Shown: positions 1-7,905 of the stretch, one piece after another
Position numbering within the stretch: position 1 is the stretch's first letter
How the letters are laid out: every line of letters starts with the position of its first letter
From: Tropicimonas aquimaris
Lineage (GTDB): Bacteria > Pseudomonadota > Alphaproteobacteria > Rhodobacterales > Rhodobacteraceae
DNA length: 64,000 bases
Assembly: GCF_042676185.1 (NCBI RefSeq)
Contig: NZ_JBHTJT010000031.1
Location: 51,374 to 115,373, forward strand
Direction of reading: 5' to 3'
Notes under the pieces: generated by a model
Told to the model about the DNA's origin: nothing
Seen by the model: the letters and a program-made list of their open reading frames with translations, nothing else
Database searches by the model: none
Translations under genes and position numbers: made by a program

Positions 1-810
1 GCGCAGGACACGCAGGAATTCGAGCTGCTGGTAATCGGCGGCAAGCCACACCCGGTATCGACCGTCCGGACCAAGGGCGAGTTGGCCGACCAGAAGCCCG
101 GAAGGAAAGACCCCGCCATCGCCGGAACTCACCACCCGGTCGCCGGGTTCGATGGCGTCGAGGTCTTCGAGAAAATCGAGCGTCGGTGCGGCGGTGTTGT
201 CGCCAGCCAGGATCGCGCGCTGGCCTGAGGGCTGGATGGTGACGGGCAGGCGGCTCGCCGCGTCGGTGAGCAGGATCACCCGGCTGGTGGTGTTTCCGAC
301 GCCGGAGATGCGCCCGACCAGCCCGAGCCCGTCCATCGTCGCCCAGCCGTCGCGGACGCCGTCACGGGCGCCCACGTTGAGCAGCACCGACTGGCGGAAG
401 GGAGAGCCGGAATCGGCGATCACGAGGCCCGAGACCGAGGTGAGCTTGGGGTCTAGACGCACGTTGTTGAGGGCGAGCAGCTTGGCGTTCTGCTGCTCGA
501 GCTGCACCGCGGCCTCCTTCCAGGCCTTCATCTGCTGGAGTTCGCGGCGCAGGTCCTGGTTCTGCTGGTAGATCCGCTGATAGGACTGGAAATCCTCGAT
601 CATCCCGGCGAAACGCGCCATCGGAACCGAGGCCCATTCGAAGCTGGGAACGACCCGATCGATCAGGTTGGCGCGGAAACGTTCGACGCGCGGGCTGTCG
701 ATCCGCCAGAGCAGGAAGATGCCGAGGCAAATCGCGATGAGCCCGATGACGACGATACGCCTTACGGGGCGGACATAGTCCACGTCTGATCCGTTACGGT
801 TGCGTGCCAC
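1..810 (-). CDS. mreC: Rod shape-determining protein MreC (C-terminus cut off by window edge)
   Basis: MreC is a periplasmic scaffold of the lateral-wall elongation complex, anchored by one N-terminal membrane helix. Reading the minus strand from a GTG at 810 gives an uninterrupted 270-codon frame that runs off the left edge. It has a cytoplasmic basic start (ARNRNGSDVDYVRP), one hydrophobic segment near residues 17-35, the conserved IDSPRVERFRANLIDRV stretch, a coiled-coil region rich in Gln and Leu near residues 65-105, then beta-rich repeats. An in-frame TGA lies just upstream of the GTG, and a GTGAGG sequence can serve as ribosome binding site; GTG at 783 is an alternative. It sits 44 bp after mreB in the same direction, the usual mreBC order. 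The C-terminal end is outside the window. Confidence 0.93.
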   Translation of the reverse strand, partial: MARNRNGSDVDYVRPVRRIVVIGLIAICLGIFLLWRIDSPRVERFRANLIDRVVPSFEWASVPMARFAGMIEDFQSYQRIYQQNQDLRRELQQMKAWKEAAVQLEQQNAKLLALNNVRLDPKLTSVSGLVIADSGSPFRQSVLLNVGARDGVRDGWATMDGLGLVGRISGVGNTTSRVILLTDAASRLPVTIQPSGQRAILAGDNTAAPTLDFLEDLDAIEPGDRVVSSGDGGVFPSGLLVGQLALGPDGRYRVWLAADYQQLEFLRVLR

Positions 811-854
811 GCGGCCTCACGTTCTGCCGACCAGGCGCCTGCCGGTCGCGGGGG

Positions 855-1892
855 TCAGCTTTCGTAATCTATCGCATGCCGGAGCTGTTTTTCATACTCC
901 AGCGCCTTGCCCGTGCCGAGGGCCACGCAATTCAGGGATTCGTCGGCGACGGAGATCGCGAGGCCGGTCTGCTCGCGCAGGGCCAGGTCCAGCTCGCCCA
1001 GCAGCGCGCCGCCGCCGGTGAGCATCACGCCGCGATCGACGATGTCGGCGGCGAGGTCCGGGGGGGTGGCTTCGAGCGCGGTCATCACCGCCTCGCAGAT
1101 CGCCTGAACCGGCTCCGAAAGGGCCTCGGCCACCTGGGCCTGATTGATTTCGGTCTCTTTCGGCACGCCGTTTAGCAGGTCGCGGCCCCGGATCTGCATC
1201 GAGGCGCCGCGCCCGTCGTCGGGCATGCGGGCGGTGCCGATAGAGGTCTTGATCCGTTCGGCGGTCGAATCGCCCACGAGGATGTTCTGCTGGCGGCGCA
1301 GGTAGGAGACGATTGCGTCGTCCATCCGGTCGCCTCCAATCCGCACCGAACGGGCGTAGACGATGTCACCCAGCGACAGCACGGCCACCTCGGTGGTGCC
1401 GCCGCCGATGTCGACGACCATCGAACCCGTCGGGTCGGTGATGGGCATGCCGGCGCCTATGGCGGCCGCGATCGGCTCCGCGATCAGTCCGGCGCGGCGG
1501 GCGCCCGCGGACAGGACCGACTGCCGGATCGCCCGCTTTTCGACAGGGGTGGCGCCGTGCGGCACGCAGACGATGATCTTGGGTTTGGTGAAGGTCGTGC
1601 GCTTGTGCACCTTGCGGATGAAATGCTTGATCATTTCCTCCGCGGTGTCGAAATCCGCAATCACGCCTTCCCGCATCGGCCGGATCGCCTCGATTGAGCC
1701 GGGCGTCCGCCCCAGCATCATCTTGGCATCCTCCCCGACGGCGAGAACTTCCTTGCGGCCGTTCTTGGTGTGATAGGCAACGACCGACGGCTCGTTCAGC
1801 ACGATACCCTTGCCCTTGACATAGACCAGCGTGTTGGCCGTCCCGAGGTCGATTGCCATGTCGGAAGAAAACAACCCACCAAACAGCGCCAT
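855..1892 (-). CDS. mreB: Rod shape-determining actin homologue MreB
   Basis: MreB is the bacterial actin that polymerises under the inner membrane and guides peptidoglycan synthesis. The 345-residue product has the usual family length. It shows the N-terminal amphipathic start (MALFGGLFSSD), the phosphate-1 loop IDLGTANTLVY, the phosphate-2 motif VVDIGGGTTEVAV near residue 160, and the adenosine motif MLTGGGALLGELD near residue 290. It is followed by mreC after 44 bp, so the two are probably co-transcribed. The downstream elongasome genes (mreD, mrdA, rodA) would lie beyond the left edge. Confidence 0.97.
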   Translation of the reverse strand: MALFGGLFSSDMAIDLGTANTLVYVKGKGIVLNEPSVVAYHTKNGRKEVLAVGEDAKMMLGRTPGSIEAIRPMREGVIADFDTAEEMIKHFIRKVHKRTTFTKPKIIVCVPHGATPVEKRAIRQSVLSAGARRAGLIAEPIAAAIGAGMPITDPTGSMVVDIGGGTTEVAVLSLGDIVYARSVRIGGDRMDDAIVSYLRRQQNILVGDSTAERIKTSIGTARMPDDGRGASMQIRGRDLLNGVPKETEINQAQVAEALSEPVQAICEAVMTALEATPPDLAADIVDRGVMLTGGGALLGELDLALREQTGLAISVADESLNCVALGTGKALEYEKQLRHAIDYES

Positions 1893-2086
1893 GTCCTGTC
1901 CTGCTCTTGTTATGTTCGTTAACCTAAGAGCCCCTGCGACTCCCCTCGCCGCGGGACGGATGCCTTATAGGCGTCCGTGCCACCATACGAAAGGGCGAAT
2001 GAGAATGCCATCGGCGTTCGTTCGCCGGCCCGGGCTTCTTGCGAGGCTCGAGTTGGGAGAACATGACGGCGAGCGTCGAAGCAGCG

Positions 2087-2989
2087 TCAACCCGGCCGCC
2101 CAAAGGCGGCGCGATACCTTGCGCCCAATCCGGGGCTGCGCCGGCCGATCAGCGACGCGGGCACGGATGCGCCGGGCAACGCCCAGACACCGAAGCCCGG
2201 CTGGAGCCGATGCCCTCCGAGGTGGTCCATTCCGAGATCGCCGCAGAACTGCTCGCCTTCCGCAGAGACCGTAATCGCGCCGATGGCAGAGACGAACACT
2301 TCGCGCTCGGCCAGCTCCTCGAGAAACCGCAGGAACGAGGACAGCATCATCGGTGCAATCGCCTCGTGGCCGGGCAGGATCGCCACGACCGGACAATAGC
2401 CGAAGTAGAGCCCAGGCATGATCGGCCGTCGCAGGCGATCCGCATCCAGATCGGATTCGAGCAGGCGCCGCGCGTAGAAACGGTCGGTGTCCTCCTGGTT
2501 CAGGAACTGCAAACCCCAATGCCCGACCAGTTCCGTGCCGTCGTAGACACAGCATCCGTGATGGCGGAAGCGGGTGATGATCGGATCCCAGCGGTCTGCC
2601 TCGGGCCCGAAGTCGTCGGAGATGTCCGGGATCACCTGCGCGAAAAGGCGGTGGATGGCATGAGAGACCCGGGTCATGTCGCCGTCAAAGACCTCGTCGA
2701 GCATAGCATCGTCGAGCTGGCGATAGCGGCTTTTTCGGGTGTGAAGGTGAAACGCGTCCCAATCCAGCCGGCACTCCGTCACCTCCGCGGCGCTCCACCC
2801 GAGCACTTCGATCAGCCGGTGTTCCAGATCGCCCCGGATGAACGACAGCGACCGCTCGTACTTCCCGATGGCATCGACGCTGACACCGATCAGATCGGCG
2901 AGTTGCTCCTGTGTCATCCGTCCATGAACGCCGCCGGACACCCTAAACTCGCGCAGCCTGCGCGCAAAAAGGGAATATCGGTCGGTCAC
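2087..2989 (-). CDS. XRE-family regulator with a large uncharacterised C-terminal domain
   Basis: The 300-residue protein opens with a lambda-repressor-type helix-turn-helix at about residues 8-60; the core reads MTQEQLADLIGVSVDAIGKYE. The remaining roughly 240 residues (for example YGYCPVV-like and FLRFLEELAEREVFVSAIGAI segments) look like a globular sensor or acyltransferase-like domain, but I cannot assign it. The start is GTG at 2989, supported by a GGAGG eight bases upstream. It stands alone: leuA ends upstream in the same direction beyond a strong terminator, and mreB begins about 190 bp downstream. A single-gene regulator is the safest call; ligand and targets are unknown. Confidence 0.75.
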   Translation of the reverse strand: MTDRYSLFARRLREFRVSGGVHGRMTQEQLADLIGVSVDAIGKYERSLSFIRGDLEHRLIEVLGWSAAEVTECRLDWDAFHLHTRKSRYRQLDDAMLDEVFDGDMTRVSHAIHRLFAQVIPDISDDFGPEADRWDPIITRFRHHGCCVYDGTELVGHWGLQFLNQEDTDRFYARRLLESDLDADRLRRPIMPGLYFGYCPVVAILPGHEAIAPMMLSSFLRFLEELAEREVFVSAIGAITVSAEGEQFCGDLGMDHLGGHRLQPGFGVWALPGASVPASLIGRRSPGLGARYRAAFGRPG

Positions 2990-3335
2990 CGCAAAGTCCT
3001 CCGATCCGGTGTGATGCCGGAATTGTCCTCTATCCGGCCGCGGATACCAAGACAGTTACGGATGACGTACGTGTCCGTCCGGGGGCGCGGGTCACGTCGG
3101 TGGGACGGCGCGGGGCTTCGGAGCAGCATCGGCCAATAGAGGAAAGGAACGCCAATGACCCGCAGGATCTGCCCGTTTGCCAACCCCTTCGACTTTCTGA
3201 TCCCGCAGCCCGGGATCGAGCCGCCCAAACACCTCGGTGTGCCGGAAACAGCGGACGAGCCGCGACCGAAACGCACGCGGCGCAAGGCGGGATGGTCCGC
3301 CTTGCGCCGCAGGTTTCACCCGGATCGGTAGGCCG
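2990..3335. other. Intergenic stretch between the XRE gene and leuA
   Basis: These 346 bp hold the 3' end signal of leuA (hairpin at 3277-3310) and presumably the promoter of the XRE regulator near 2990-3080. Several open frames cross it, but none has a convincing start or recognisable product. Confidence 0.6.
3277..3310 (-). terminator. Strong inverted repeat after leuA
   Basis: A perfect 14-bp stem (GCGGCGCAAGGCGG paired with its complement) encloses a 6-base loop, 26 bp past the leuA stop codon. No long T-run follows on either strand, so it may be a weak intrinsic terminator or an mRNA-stabilising 3' hairpin. Confidence 0.7.
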
Positions 3336-4901
3336 TCAGCTCACCGCGTCACGGTAGGAGATTTCCTTCTGGTCGGTTCCCGTCTTGGCGCGGCGCACGA
3401 TCAGCCGGTTGAGCGCCGAGACATAGGCCTTGGCGGAGGCCACGACGGTGTCGGTATCGGCCGATTGACCGGTGACGATCCGGCCGTCCTCCTCCAGGCG
3501 CACGGTGACCGTGGCCTGCGCATCCGTGCCGCGCGTGACCGCGTGGACCTGGTAGAGTTTCAGATGCGCGTTGTGGGGGAAGATCAGCTTCACCGCGTTG
3601 AAGGTGGCGTCGACCGGGCCGTCGCCGCTGGCGGAGACCATGTGGTCCACGCCGTCGACGGTCATCACGAGGTCCGCCGATTGCGGCGCCTGGGTGCCGC
3701 AGATCACGCGCAGGAACTTCACCTTCAGCGTGTCGTCGACCTCCGAACCGGCATCGCGCATCAGCGCGATCAGGTCGTCGTCGTAGACCTCCTTCTTGCG
3801 GTCGGCCAGTTCCTTGAACCGCACGAAGACGTCCTTGAGCTGGTTGTCGCCCAGGTCGTAGCCCAGATCCCGCAGCTTGGCGCGCAGCGCTGCGCGGCCG
3901 GAATGCTTGCCCATCACCAGGTTGGTGGCGGAGAGGCCCACGTCCTCGGGACGCATGATCTCGAAGTTCTGTGGGTTTTTCAGCATCCCGTCCTGGTGGA
4001 TGCCGCTCTCGTGCGCGAAGGCGTTCTTGCCCACCACGGCCTTGTTGAACTGCACCTGGAAGCCCGACACGTCGGCCACCCGGCGGGAGATGTTCATGAT
4101 CTTCCGGGTGTCGATGCCAGTGGTGTAGGGCATGATGTCATGGCGCACCTTGAGCGCCATCACGACCTCCTCCAGCGCCGTGTTGCCGGCACGCTCGCCC
4201 AGCCCGTTGATCGTGCATTCGATCTGCCGCGCCCCGGCCTCGACGGCGGCCAGCGCGTTGGCCGTCGCCATGCCGAGGTCGTTGTGGCAATGCGTGGCAA
4301 AGACGATCTCGTCGGCGCCGGGGACCCGCTCCAACAGCATCCGGATCAGGTCCGCGCTTTCGCGCGGGGCGGTGTAGCCCACGGTGTCGGGAATGTTGAT
4401 CGTGGTGGCGCCGGCCTTGATGGCGATCTCGACGACGCGGCACAGGTAGTCGTGCTCGGTCCGGGTGGCGTCCATCGGCGACCACTGGACGTTGTCGCAG
4501 AGGTTGCGGGCGTGGGTGACCGTCTCGTGGATCCGGTCGGCCATCTCGTCCATCGTCAGGTTCGGAATCGCGCGGTGCAGCTCCGACGTGCCGATGAACG
4601 TGTGGATGCGCGGCCGCTCGGAATGGCGCACGGCCTCCCAGCAGCGGTCGATGTCCTTGAAATTGGCGCGCGCCAGGCCGCAGATCACGGCGTTCTTCGT
4701 CACTTCGGCGATGTCGCGCACGGCTTCGAAATCGCCTTCCGAGGCGATCGGAAAGCCGGCCTCGATGATGTCGACGCCCATCTCGTCGAGCATCTGGGCG
4801 ATCTCCAGCTTCTCGTCGTGGGTCATCGTGGCGCCGGGGCTCTGCTCGCCGTCGCGCAGGGTCGTGTCGAAGATCAACACGCGGTTCTGGGTATCGGTCA
4901 T
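3336..4901 (-). CDS. leuA: 2-isopropylmalate synthase LeuA
   Basis: LeuA condenses acetyl-CoA with 2-ketoisovalerate, the first committed step of leucine synthesis. The 521-residue protein has the full family architecture. The TIM-barrel catalytic domain starts with FDTTLRDGEQSPGA, carries the metal-binding HCHNDLGMA motif and the GERAGNTALEEV stretch. A linker with AHESGIHQDGMLKN follows, and the C-terminal LeuA dimer domain for leucine feedback ends in SYRDAVS. The ATG at 4901 has AAGGA upstream. The gene is preceded by a Leu-rich leader peptide and hairpin, so attenuation by leucine supply is likely in addition to allosteric control. It is monocistronic in this window. Confidence 0.97.
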   Translation of the reverse strand: MTDTQNRVLIFDTTLRDGEQSPGATMTHDEKLEIAQMLDEMGVDIIEAGFPIASEGDFEAVRDIAEVTKNAVICGLARANFKDIDRCWEAVRHSERPRIHTFIGTSELHRAIPNLTMDEMADRIHETVTHARNLCDNVQWSPMDATRTEHDYLCRVVEIAIKAGATTINIPDTVGYTAPRESADLIRMLLERVPGADEIVFATHCHNDLGMATANALAAVEAGARQIECTINGLGERAGNTALEEVVMALKVRHDIMPYTTGIDTRKIMNISRRVADVSGFQVQFNKAVVGKNAFAHESGIHQDGMLKNPQNFEIMRPEDVGLSATNLVMGKHSGRAALRAKLRDLGYDLGDNQLKDVFVRFKELADRKKEVYDDDLIALMRDAGSEVDDTLKVKFLRVICGTQAPQSADLVMTVDGVDHMVSASGDGPVDATFNAVKLIFPHNAHLKLYQVHAVTRGTDAQATVTVRLEEDGRIVTGQSADTDTVVASAKAYVSALNRLIVRRAKTGTDQKEISYRDAVS

Positions 4902-4950
4902 TGGTCTGGTTCCTTGGTGTCCTTCAATCCTTTGGCGCGCTGCGCATAGC

Positions 4951-4987
4951 CCTCTGAGCGGACGCGCCGGACGGCACGCTCAGAGGC
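4951..4987 (-). promoter_or_regulatory. Hairpin overlapping the leader stop codon (putative leuA attenuator)
   Basis: A perfect 10-bp inverted repeat (CCTCTGAGCG and its complement, 17-base spacer) covers the stop codon of the Leu-rich leader and lies about 50 bp before leuA. A smaller GC hairpin lies earlier in the leader frame (about 5026-5042). Ribosome position on the Leu codons would decide whether the hairpin forms. No U-tract follows, so the final step could be Rho-dependent or act on translation. Confidence 0.7.
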
Positions 4988-5069
4988 GGCTAAGGAGAAG
5001 GAGGAGGCCGGCAAGGGGCAGCGCCCGCGCGGAGGCGGGCGCGGAAAGGATATGCCGGTTCGTCATCAT
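4980..5069 (-). CDS. leuL: Leucine leader peptide of leuA (29 aa)
   Basis: Minus-strand frame from ATG 5069 to TGA 4980. It begins MMTNRHILSAPASARALPLA and ends with G, five consecutive Leu codons (CTC CTC CTT CTC CTT), then SRL. Eight of 29 residues are Leu, clustered just before a hairpin upstream of leuA. That is the classical layout of a transcription-attenuation leader. It is too short for ordinary ORF calling. There is no ribosome binding site, but a TATTCT hexamer lies exactly six bases before the first ATG, which suggests a leaderless start. The symbol follows the convention for leu leaders; the function is inferred from position and composition. Confidence 0.82.
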   Translation of the reverse strand: MMTNRHILSAPASARALPLAGLLLLLSRL

Positions 5070-5075
5070 GCGGGC

Positions 5076-5081
5076 AGAATA
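5076..5081 (-). promoter_or_regulatory. Candidate -10 element of the leuA leader promoter
   Basis: On the minus strand TATTCT is followed by GCCCGC and then the leader ATG. Transcription would start at or within a base or two of the A of that ATG. No good -35 hexamer is visible at 17 bp, so the assignment is tentative. Confidence 0.4.
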
Positions 5082-5458
5082 CCGAGGCCGGCACGGATTG
5101 AAAGAGCGAATCTGCGCACCTCGGCGATCCGGGGGGGGGCCGATGCGCGGGTTTCGGTCAATTCCACCGGTACGGTCTGGAAAACGCCCGAAAGTCCGGT
5201 CATTTCAAGCCATTTTGGACGAGTAAGCCGCCGCTGCGCCGCGCCGGGCGGCCCGCGACCTCGCTTCCGGTCGTTTCGTCGCCGAAAATGACCGTTTCGG
5301 GCTGTCGGCACGCGGCTCGGTCGCGGCAAGTCGGGACGTATCGCGCCGGATCATGGCGCCGCATGACGTGCCACATCTGACAGCCGGATCATTCATCCGC
5401 GGAGTCCGGGCCGGTATCGGAGGGCCCCGAGGTCGGAGGCGCGTCCCCGGCATCCGCC

Positions 5459-5488
5459 ATTCGATTCCGAAAATACATCAAATCGAAT
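5459..5488. repeat. Inverted repeat upstream of the secreted-protein gene
   Basis: ATTCGATT and AATCGAAT are perfect 8-bp arms separated by 14 AT-rich bases. The spacing suits an operator bound by a dimer or an RNA hairpin. Confidence 0.5.
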
Positions 5489-5503
5489 CCGCCGGGATGT
5501 GGT

Positions 5504-5524
5504 ATTCTCCTTTCGCCGGAGAAT
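5504..5524 (+). promoter_or_regulatory. Hairpin in the likely 5' leader of the secreted-protein gene
   Basis: ATTCTCC, a 7-base loop and GGAGAAT form a perfect 7-bp stem about 50 bp before the ATG at 5577. It may be an operator or a 5'-UTR structure. Confidence 0.45.
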
Positions 5525-5576
5525 CGGACAATCTCTGGAACTTTCAAATAAATTCAAGATTTTGAGGAGTGCTTCC

Positions 5577-5918
5577 ATGCGCAGGTTTTCCTGTATTTTC
5601 GGCGTCCTTGTCGGGATTGGCTTGACGGCAGGCGCGGGTATCTCTCAGGCCGAAGGATTGCAGGACATTCTGAGTGGCAAGACGTTGACTTCCCCGAAAG
5701 GCAGGACTGTCTATGTGCTCGGCTCAGACGGACGTCTGAGTGGGACGATCGCCAAGGAAGCCGTCGTTGGCATATGGGACATCCGCAACGGTCAGTGGTG
5801 CCGATCGATCAGCGAACCCGCAGTGCACGCCGGCGATGCATGCCGGACGGTGGCGGTCGACGGACAAAACGTGACATTGATCAGCAGCGAACAGGCGGTC
5901 GTCTACACGATGAAGTGA
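5577..5918 (+). CDS. Small exported protein, function unknown
   Basis: The 113-residue product starts with a signal peptide (MRRFSCIFGVLVGIGLTAGA, cleavage probable after SQA near residue 25). The mature part is about 88 residues. It includes GKTLTSPKGRTVYVLGSDGRL, then GIWDIRNGQWCRS, and a second cysteine in DACRTV, so one disulfide is possible. The W-x3-NGQWCR segment resembles small periplasmic proteins of the DUF995 kind, but that is only an impression. The ATG at 5577 is preferred over upstream in-frame starts because GAGGAG lies nine bases upstream and the signal peptide begins there. It is alone on the plus strand, with two inverted repeats in its promoter region. Confidence 0.72.
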   Translation: MRRFSCIFGVLVGIGLTAGAGISQAEGLQDILSGKTLTSPKGRTVYVLGSDGRLSGTIAKEAVVGIWDIRNGQWCRSISEPAVHAGDACRTVAVDGQNVTLISSEQAVVYTMK

Positions 5919-6251
5919 CGCGCGCCCCTAGCTTCCCGGCTTGGCAGGAACGGTCGGGTGATGCTGACGTCGGGCAGCAGGATCCGGAGCCGCGGTCGTG
6001 GCATGGGAGTGTCTGTGGCGGGCGCCGGGGATTGCGTCGAAGCGGTGCGCCAGTCGGGTCATGACCCGCTGCGCAAGCGGAGCGGCCGGGGATTTGCCAA
6101 TCGGTGCAGTCCTGGGCATTGCTGCGCGGAGGCGCCGATGATCCTGCGTCCGGGCGGTCGTTCTGAGTCTGCGCTTGCGGGCAGGGCCCCCGAGCCACGA
6201 CCTGTCTGCGCGTCGACCGCAGAGGCAGCGCTTGCGCGCTGCCGCGTTGCG
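5919..6251. other. Intergenic stretch between two convergent genes
   Basis: These 333 bp contain the 3' regions of the exported-protein gene and of the MORN gene. A small hairpin at 6224-6243 (GGCAGCG, 6-base loop, CGCTGCC), just past the MORN stop, may end the MORN transcript. No open frame in it looks real. Confidence 0.55.
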
Positions 6252-7736
6252 TTACTGGCTGGCCTCTGCCGCTTCGGGCTCCGCCGTCTCGCCGGTGGCT
6301 TCGGTTTCGGCGGGGGGCGTGACATTGGCGTCGGGGCGGATCAGGTCGCCTTCGTTCCATTCTCCGGCGCGCACCTCGCCCGAGGCGTAGTGCATCCGGC
6401 CTTCGCCTTGGGGCATGCCGGCCGAGAAGTTGCCCTCGTAGACATCGCCGTTCAGGTAGGTGGCGATCCCCTTGCCCTGCATCTCGCCGTCGACCCATTC
6501 GCCGGTATAGGTGAAGCCGCTCGGCGCAACGAGCGTGCCCTGTCCGGTCCGCTGGCCGTCCTTGAAGTCGCCTTCATAGATGCTGCCGTCGGTGTAGGTG
6601 GCCTTGCCCTTGCCATGCCGGGTGCCGTCGACCCAGTCTCCCTCGTAGCGGTAGCCGTCAGGGTAGGTCATTACGCCCTTGCCGTGGTAGCGCGCGTCCT
6701 TGAACTCGCCCTCGTAGACCTGGCCATCGGCATAGCGGGCGATGCCGGTGCCCTCGATGACGCTGTCGACCCAGTCGCCCTCGTAGGTGTTGCCGTCGGG
6801 ATAGGTGATCTTGCCCTTGCCGTGCGGCTGGTCGTCCTTGAACGCGCCCTCGTAGACCGAGCCATCGGGATAGACGACCTTGCCCACGCCCTCGATGCGG
6901 CCTTCGATCCACGCGCCGGTATAGACATACCCGTCGGTCCCGGTGAAGGTGCCCTGGCCGTGGCGGCGATCGGCCTGGAAGTCGCCCTCGTATACATCGC
7001 CATTGGCATAGGTGACCTTGCCGCGGCCCTCGCGCTGGCCGTTCGCGAGAAGCCCTTCATAGATGTCGCCGTTGGATTGCTTGAGCCGGCCGAGGCCGTT
7101 GATCTGTCCGTCCTTCCAGGCGCCCTCGTATTCCAGCCCGTCGGGCATGGTGAGCTTGCCCTGCCCGGACCGCAGACCGCGGCTAAGATTTCCTTCGTAG
7201 ACGGCGCCGTTGGGGTAGGTGATCGTGCCCTTGCCCTCCTTGACGCCGGCCACCCATTCGCCCTCGTAGCGATAGCCGGTAGGTGCTGTCATAGTGCCGA
7301 CGCCGTCGTGCAGGGCGTTCACGAAGTCACCCTCGTAGCGCACGCCATTCGCGTAGTTGGCGACGCCCTTGCCGGTCATCTCGTTTTCGACCCACTCGCC
7401 CTCGTATGTGCCGCCATCGGCAAAGGTGATCTTGCCGATGCCGTGCGGCTTGCCCTTGGCGAACTGCCCTTCATAGACGGAGCCGTCGGGGAAGCGGGCG
7501 ATGCCCTGGCCCAGGATCTCGCCCTCGACCCAGTCGCCGGTGTATTCGTAGCCGTTCGGCAACCGGTAGGTGCCGGTGCCGTGCTGGAGCCCGTCCTTGA
7601 ACGTGCCCTCGTAGACGCCGCCGTTGTCGTATTGCTTGGTCTGCACATCCGTGGACTGCGCCGTCGCCGGCCAGGCCGAGGCCAGAAAAATGGCCATCTG
7701 TGCTGTCAGAAATGCGGTTTTCACCTGTCGGATCAT
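6252..7736 (-). CDS. Exported MORN-repeat protein
   Basis: The 494-residue protein has a signal peptide (residues 1-27, ending PATAQ). It is then built almost entirely from 23-residue MORN units of the form G-x-Y-x-G-(D/E)-W/F-x-(D/E)-G-x2-x-G-x-G. I count 18 units with Y-E/T-G plus a degenerate nineteenth (RAGEW) from about residue 41 to 460, and an acidic Ala/Glu-rich tail. MORN repeats form beta-hairpin arrays and mediate protein or lipid contact. Export suggests a periplasmic or surface scaffold role, which is inference. It is monocistronic and divergent from nadE. The 69-bp periodicity of the DNA reflects the protein repeats. Confidence 0.9.
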   Translation of the reverse strand: MIRQVKTAFLTAQMAIFLASAWPATAQSTDVQTKQYDNGGVYEGTFKDGLQHGTGTYRLPNGYEYTGDWVEGEILGQGIARFPDGSVYEGQFAKGKPHGIGKITFADGGTYEGEWVENEMTGKGVANYANGVRYEGDFVNALHDGVGTMTAPTGYRYEGEWVAGVKEGKGTITYPNGAVYEGNLSRGLRSGQGKLTMPDGLEYEGAWKDGQINGLGRLKQSNGDIYEGLLANGQREGRGKVTYANGDVYEGDFQADRRHGQGTFTGTDGYVYTGAWIEGRIEGVGKVVYPDGSVYEGAFKDDQPHGKGKITYPDGNTYEGDWVDSVIEGTGIARYADGQVYEGEFKDARYHGKGVMTYPDGYRYEGDWVDGTRHGKGKATYTDGSIYEGDFKDGQRTGQGTLVAPSGFTYTGEWVDGEMQGKGIATYLNGDVYEGNFSAGMPQGEGRMHYASGEVRAGEWNEGDLIRPDANVTPPAETEATGETAEPEAAEASQ

Positions 7737-7905
7737 GCTTTCTCCCCTCGGCCGCGCCGGGGTCTTGAATCGAGACTTCGGTGCGCAACCCTAGTTGTCA
7801 CCCCGAAGATGGGCAACGCCTTTTGCCTCCGGCGGCTTCCATGCGCGCGTCAGTCTGCTAAGAGGGCCGGGGCCCGTGCCGGGGCCTGCCCGAAGGAGCG
7901 CGCCG

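Larger units (their letters stand above)
5082..5576. other. Divergent regulatory region between leuA leader and the secreted-protein gene
   Basis: About 495 bp without a convincing gene. It must hold the leuA promoter (left) and the promoter of the gene at 5577 (right). Two inverted repeats lie on the right side, at 5459-5488 and 5504-5524. The remainder shows no recognisable feature. Confidence 0.5.

Noticed and set aside
3237..4949. A 570-codon plus-strand frame across leuA
   Set aside because: It is the antisense shadow of leuA. leuA has all catalytic motifs, while this frame has no recognisable domain and a His/Val/Gly-heavy composition typical of antisense frames in GC-rich genes.
6300..7650. 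Regular DNA repeats suggesting a CRISPR or tandem array
   Set aside because: The 69-bp periodicity encodes the 23-residue MORN units and has no conserved repeat/spacer structure.
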